Shown here: piece after piece, positions 51,369 to 52,638 of the stretch
Numbering within the stretch: position 1 is the first letter of the stretch
Layout of the letters: each line of letters starts with the position of its first letter
From: Chitinophagaceae bacterium UBA4857
GTDB lineage: Bacteria; Bacteroidota; Bacteroidia; Chitinophagales; Chitinophagaceae
Assembly: GCA_002399735.1 (NCBI GenBank)
Contig: DHEF01000015.1
Span: 91,526-144,163, forward strand
Reading direction: 5' to 3'
DNA length: 52,638 nt
Notes under the pieces: generated by a model
The model's input: only the letters and a program-made list of their open reading frames with translations
What the model was told of the DNA's origin: nothing
Database searches by the model: none
Made by a program: the position numbers and the translations under genes

Positions 51369-52560
51369 AATACAAAGATGTAATTGTATCAATAATATCG
51401 TTTGCTACTTCTGTTTTAGGTTTAGCGTCAAAGACAATTTCTTCACCAGATTTTGTAAAAATAGTTACCTTATTGGTATCTACTTTAAAGCCGGCATCCT
51501 TATCGGCCAGGGAGTTTAAAACAATCATGTCAGCGTTTTTTGATTGCAGCTTTTGTAAAGCATGCTCCTTTTCATTATTCGTTTCTAGCGCAAAGCCTAC
51601 CAGTACCTGATGCTCTTTCTTAATTGCGCCAAGACTCTTTAAAATATCTTTCGTTTTTGTCAGCGTCAGTTGTAATCCTTCGTCTTTCTTTTTTATTTTT
51701 TCAGCGGCCACAGTATCCGGACTAAAATCTGCTACGGCTGCTGCCATTATAGCCATATCGCTGGTAGCAAACTCGTCCATACACGTATCATACATTTGCT
51801 GTGCTGTAACAACATTAATTACCGTAATGCTTTTACTAATATTGCTTGCACTCACAGGTCCTAATACCAGAGTTACCTTTGCACCCCGTGCCTTTAAAGC
51901 TTCGGCAATAGCAATACCCATTTTCCCCGATGAATGATTACCAATAAAACGTACAGGGTCTATTGGTTCGTATGTGGGTCCGGCAGTAATCAAAATTTTT
52001 TTTCCTTTTAATGGTGTAACAACACTCAATAATCGCTCTTGTAAATACTCAAATATTGCTTCCGGCTCTGCCATTCTCCCTTCTCCAAATAAACCACTGG
52101 CCAGTTCACCATTGTTTACCGGAATAATAGCATTGCCAAACCCCTTTATAACAGCAAGGTTATTTTTGGTAGCAGGATGGTGCCACATATCTTCATCCAT
52201 CGCAGGCGCTACCACAACAGGGCAGGTGGCCGATAAATATACAGCCATTAATAAATTGTCACACAGTCCTGCAGCCATCTTAGCCAAAGTATTACAGCTC
52301 AGTGGTGCCAATACCATAATGTCTGCCCATCTTCCTAATGCAACGTGGTTTGCCCAACTATCGGCCTCGTACAAATCGCCCAACACTTTATTTTTACTTA
52401 GTGTGGCCAGGGTTAACGGCGATACAAAATCCTTCGCCGCAGGTGTAATCATTACTTTTACTTCGGCACCTCTTTTAACCAATAGCCTTACCAGCGTAAT
52501 AGTTTTATACGCAGCAATGCTTCCCGAAATTCCTATTAAAATTTTTTTACCCTGCATCAT
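51361..52560 (-). CDS. coaBC: Phosphopantothenoylcysteine decarboxylase/synthase
   Basis: Bifunctional CoA-biosynthesis enzyme of 399 residues: it joins cysteine to 4'-phosphopantothenate (CoaB) and decarboxylates the product (CoaC). CoaC domain: KKILIGISGSIAAYKTITLV, HVALGRWADIMVLAPLSCNT, and the active-site PAMDEDMW (PXMNXXMW-type motif, here with Asp). CoaB domain: KILITAGPTYEPIDPVRFIG then NHSSGKMGIAIAEAL, and a KEHQVLVGFALETN block. It overlaps the following porD-like gene. The second methionine is an alternative start. Confidence 0.95.
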   Translation of the reverse strand: MMQGKKILIGISGSIAAYKTITLVRLLVKRGAEVKVMITPAAKDFVSPLTLATLSKNKVLGDLYEADSWANHVALGRWADIMVLAPLSCNTLAKMAAGLCDNLLMAVYLSATCPVVVAPAMDEDMWHHPATKNNLAVIKGFGNAIIPVNNGELASGLFGEGRMAEPEAIFEYLQERLLSVVTPLKGKKILITAGPTYEPIDPVRFIGNHSSGKMGIAIAEALKARGAKVTLVLGPVSASNISKSITVINVVTAQQMYDTCMDEFATSDMAIMAAAVADFSPDTVAAEKIKKKDEGLQLTLTKTKDILKSLGAIKKEHQVLVGFALETNNEKEHALQKLQSKNADMIVLNSLADKDAGFKVDTNKVTIFTKSGEEIVFDAKPKTEVANDIIDTITSLYYA

Positions 52561-52593
52561 GTAAAAGGTACTAATTTTTATTAGCTATTATTT

Positions 52594-52638
52594 TATTACC
52601 GGCTTTAGTTCCCTGATCATCGTCCCTTGCGATCCGAT
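52594..52638 (-). repeat. Mosaic intergenic repeat copy, truncated by window end
   Basis: Minus strand reads ATCGCAAGGGACGATGATCA then GGGAACTAAAGCCGGTAATA. It matches the right half of the family and is cut by the window boundary. Confidence 0.65.

Overview
The window reads as a chromosomal segment of a low-GC (high-30s percent by eye) member of the Bacteroidota, most like the Chitinophagaceae/Sphingobacteriia side of the phylum. Evidence: two TonB proteins with the Bacteroidota N-terminal motif NKxYGAYxLR, paired ExbD genes, a short NuoG without its molybdopterin domain, an aminoglycoside-phosphotransferase/RapZ-C fusion, a DUF4835/PorD-type type IX secretion protein, a DUF4296-type lipoprotein, and several promoter-like TAnnTTTG -7 boxes. 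No tRNA, rRNA, CRISPR array, prophage or intact insertion sequence was seen.

Layout. 1-9.7 kb: housekeeping genes on both strands (nadB, an LpxL-like acyltransferase, a CstB-like persulfide dioxygenase with an ArsR regulator, tsaB with a degenerate 3-hydroxyacyl-CoA dehydrogenase, ridA, a metallophosphoesterase, yceI, a MurU-like nucleotidyltransferase). 9.7-16.2 kb: the AmgK/RapZ-C fusion, then an IcmF-type acyl-CoA mutase encoded as two adjacent polypeptides, then an unknown lipoprotein. 16.2-20.1 kb: the oxidative pentose phosphate genes gnd-zwf-pgl on the minus strand. 20.2-25.3 kb: two TonB-energising cassettes, exbB-exbD-exbD-tonB followed by a second exbD-tonB pair. 25.5-29.0 kb: a MacB-like permease, a secreted GH18 glycosidase and a small lipoprotein framed by repeat blocks. 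29.3-44.5 kb: a complete 14-subunit complex I locus (nuoA to nuoN, all minus strand) with an unrelated outer-membrane-like protein between nuoF and nuoG. 44.6-47.6 kb: an operon for a small membrane protein, a PstS-like lipoprotein and a TPR protein. 47.9-52.6 kb: a low-molecular-weight phosphatase, hisS, and the overlapping coaBC-porD-DUF4296 set.

How the genes relate: complex I and the ExbBD/TonB cassettes are the energy core, with proton motive force spent on outer-membrane transport. The PPP operon gives NADPH. The MurU-like and AmgK-like genes suggest cell-wall sugar salvage. The persulfide dioxygenase handles sulfide/persulfide stress.

The most striking unexplained feature is a family of about 14 mosaic 45-100 bp (one about 165 bp) intergenic repeats, plus short isolated fragments, in both orientations. 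They are built from interchangeable modules and usually end in GTAACAAAA or a variant. They lie almost only in spacers, including four spacers inside the nuo locus, and in one case run into the 5' end of an ORF. Other repeat classes are present too: CCTCC/GGAGG hairpins, a 102-bp nested palindrome, paired GCGAAAC blocks and AT-rich low-complexity stretches. Many wide spacers in the window are largely filled by these elements.
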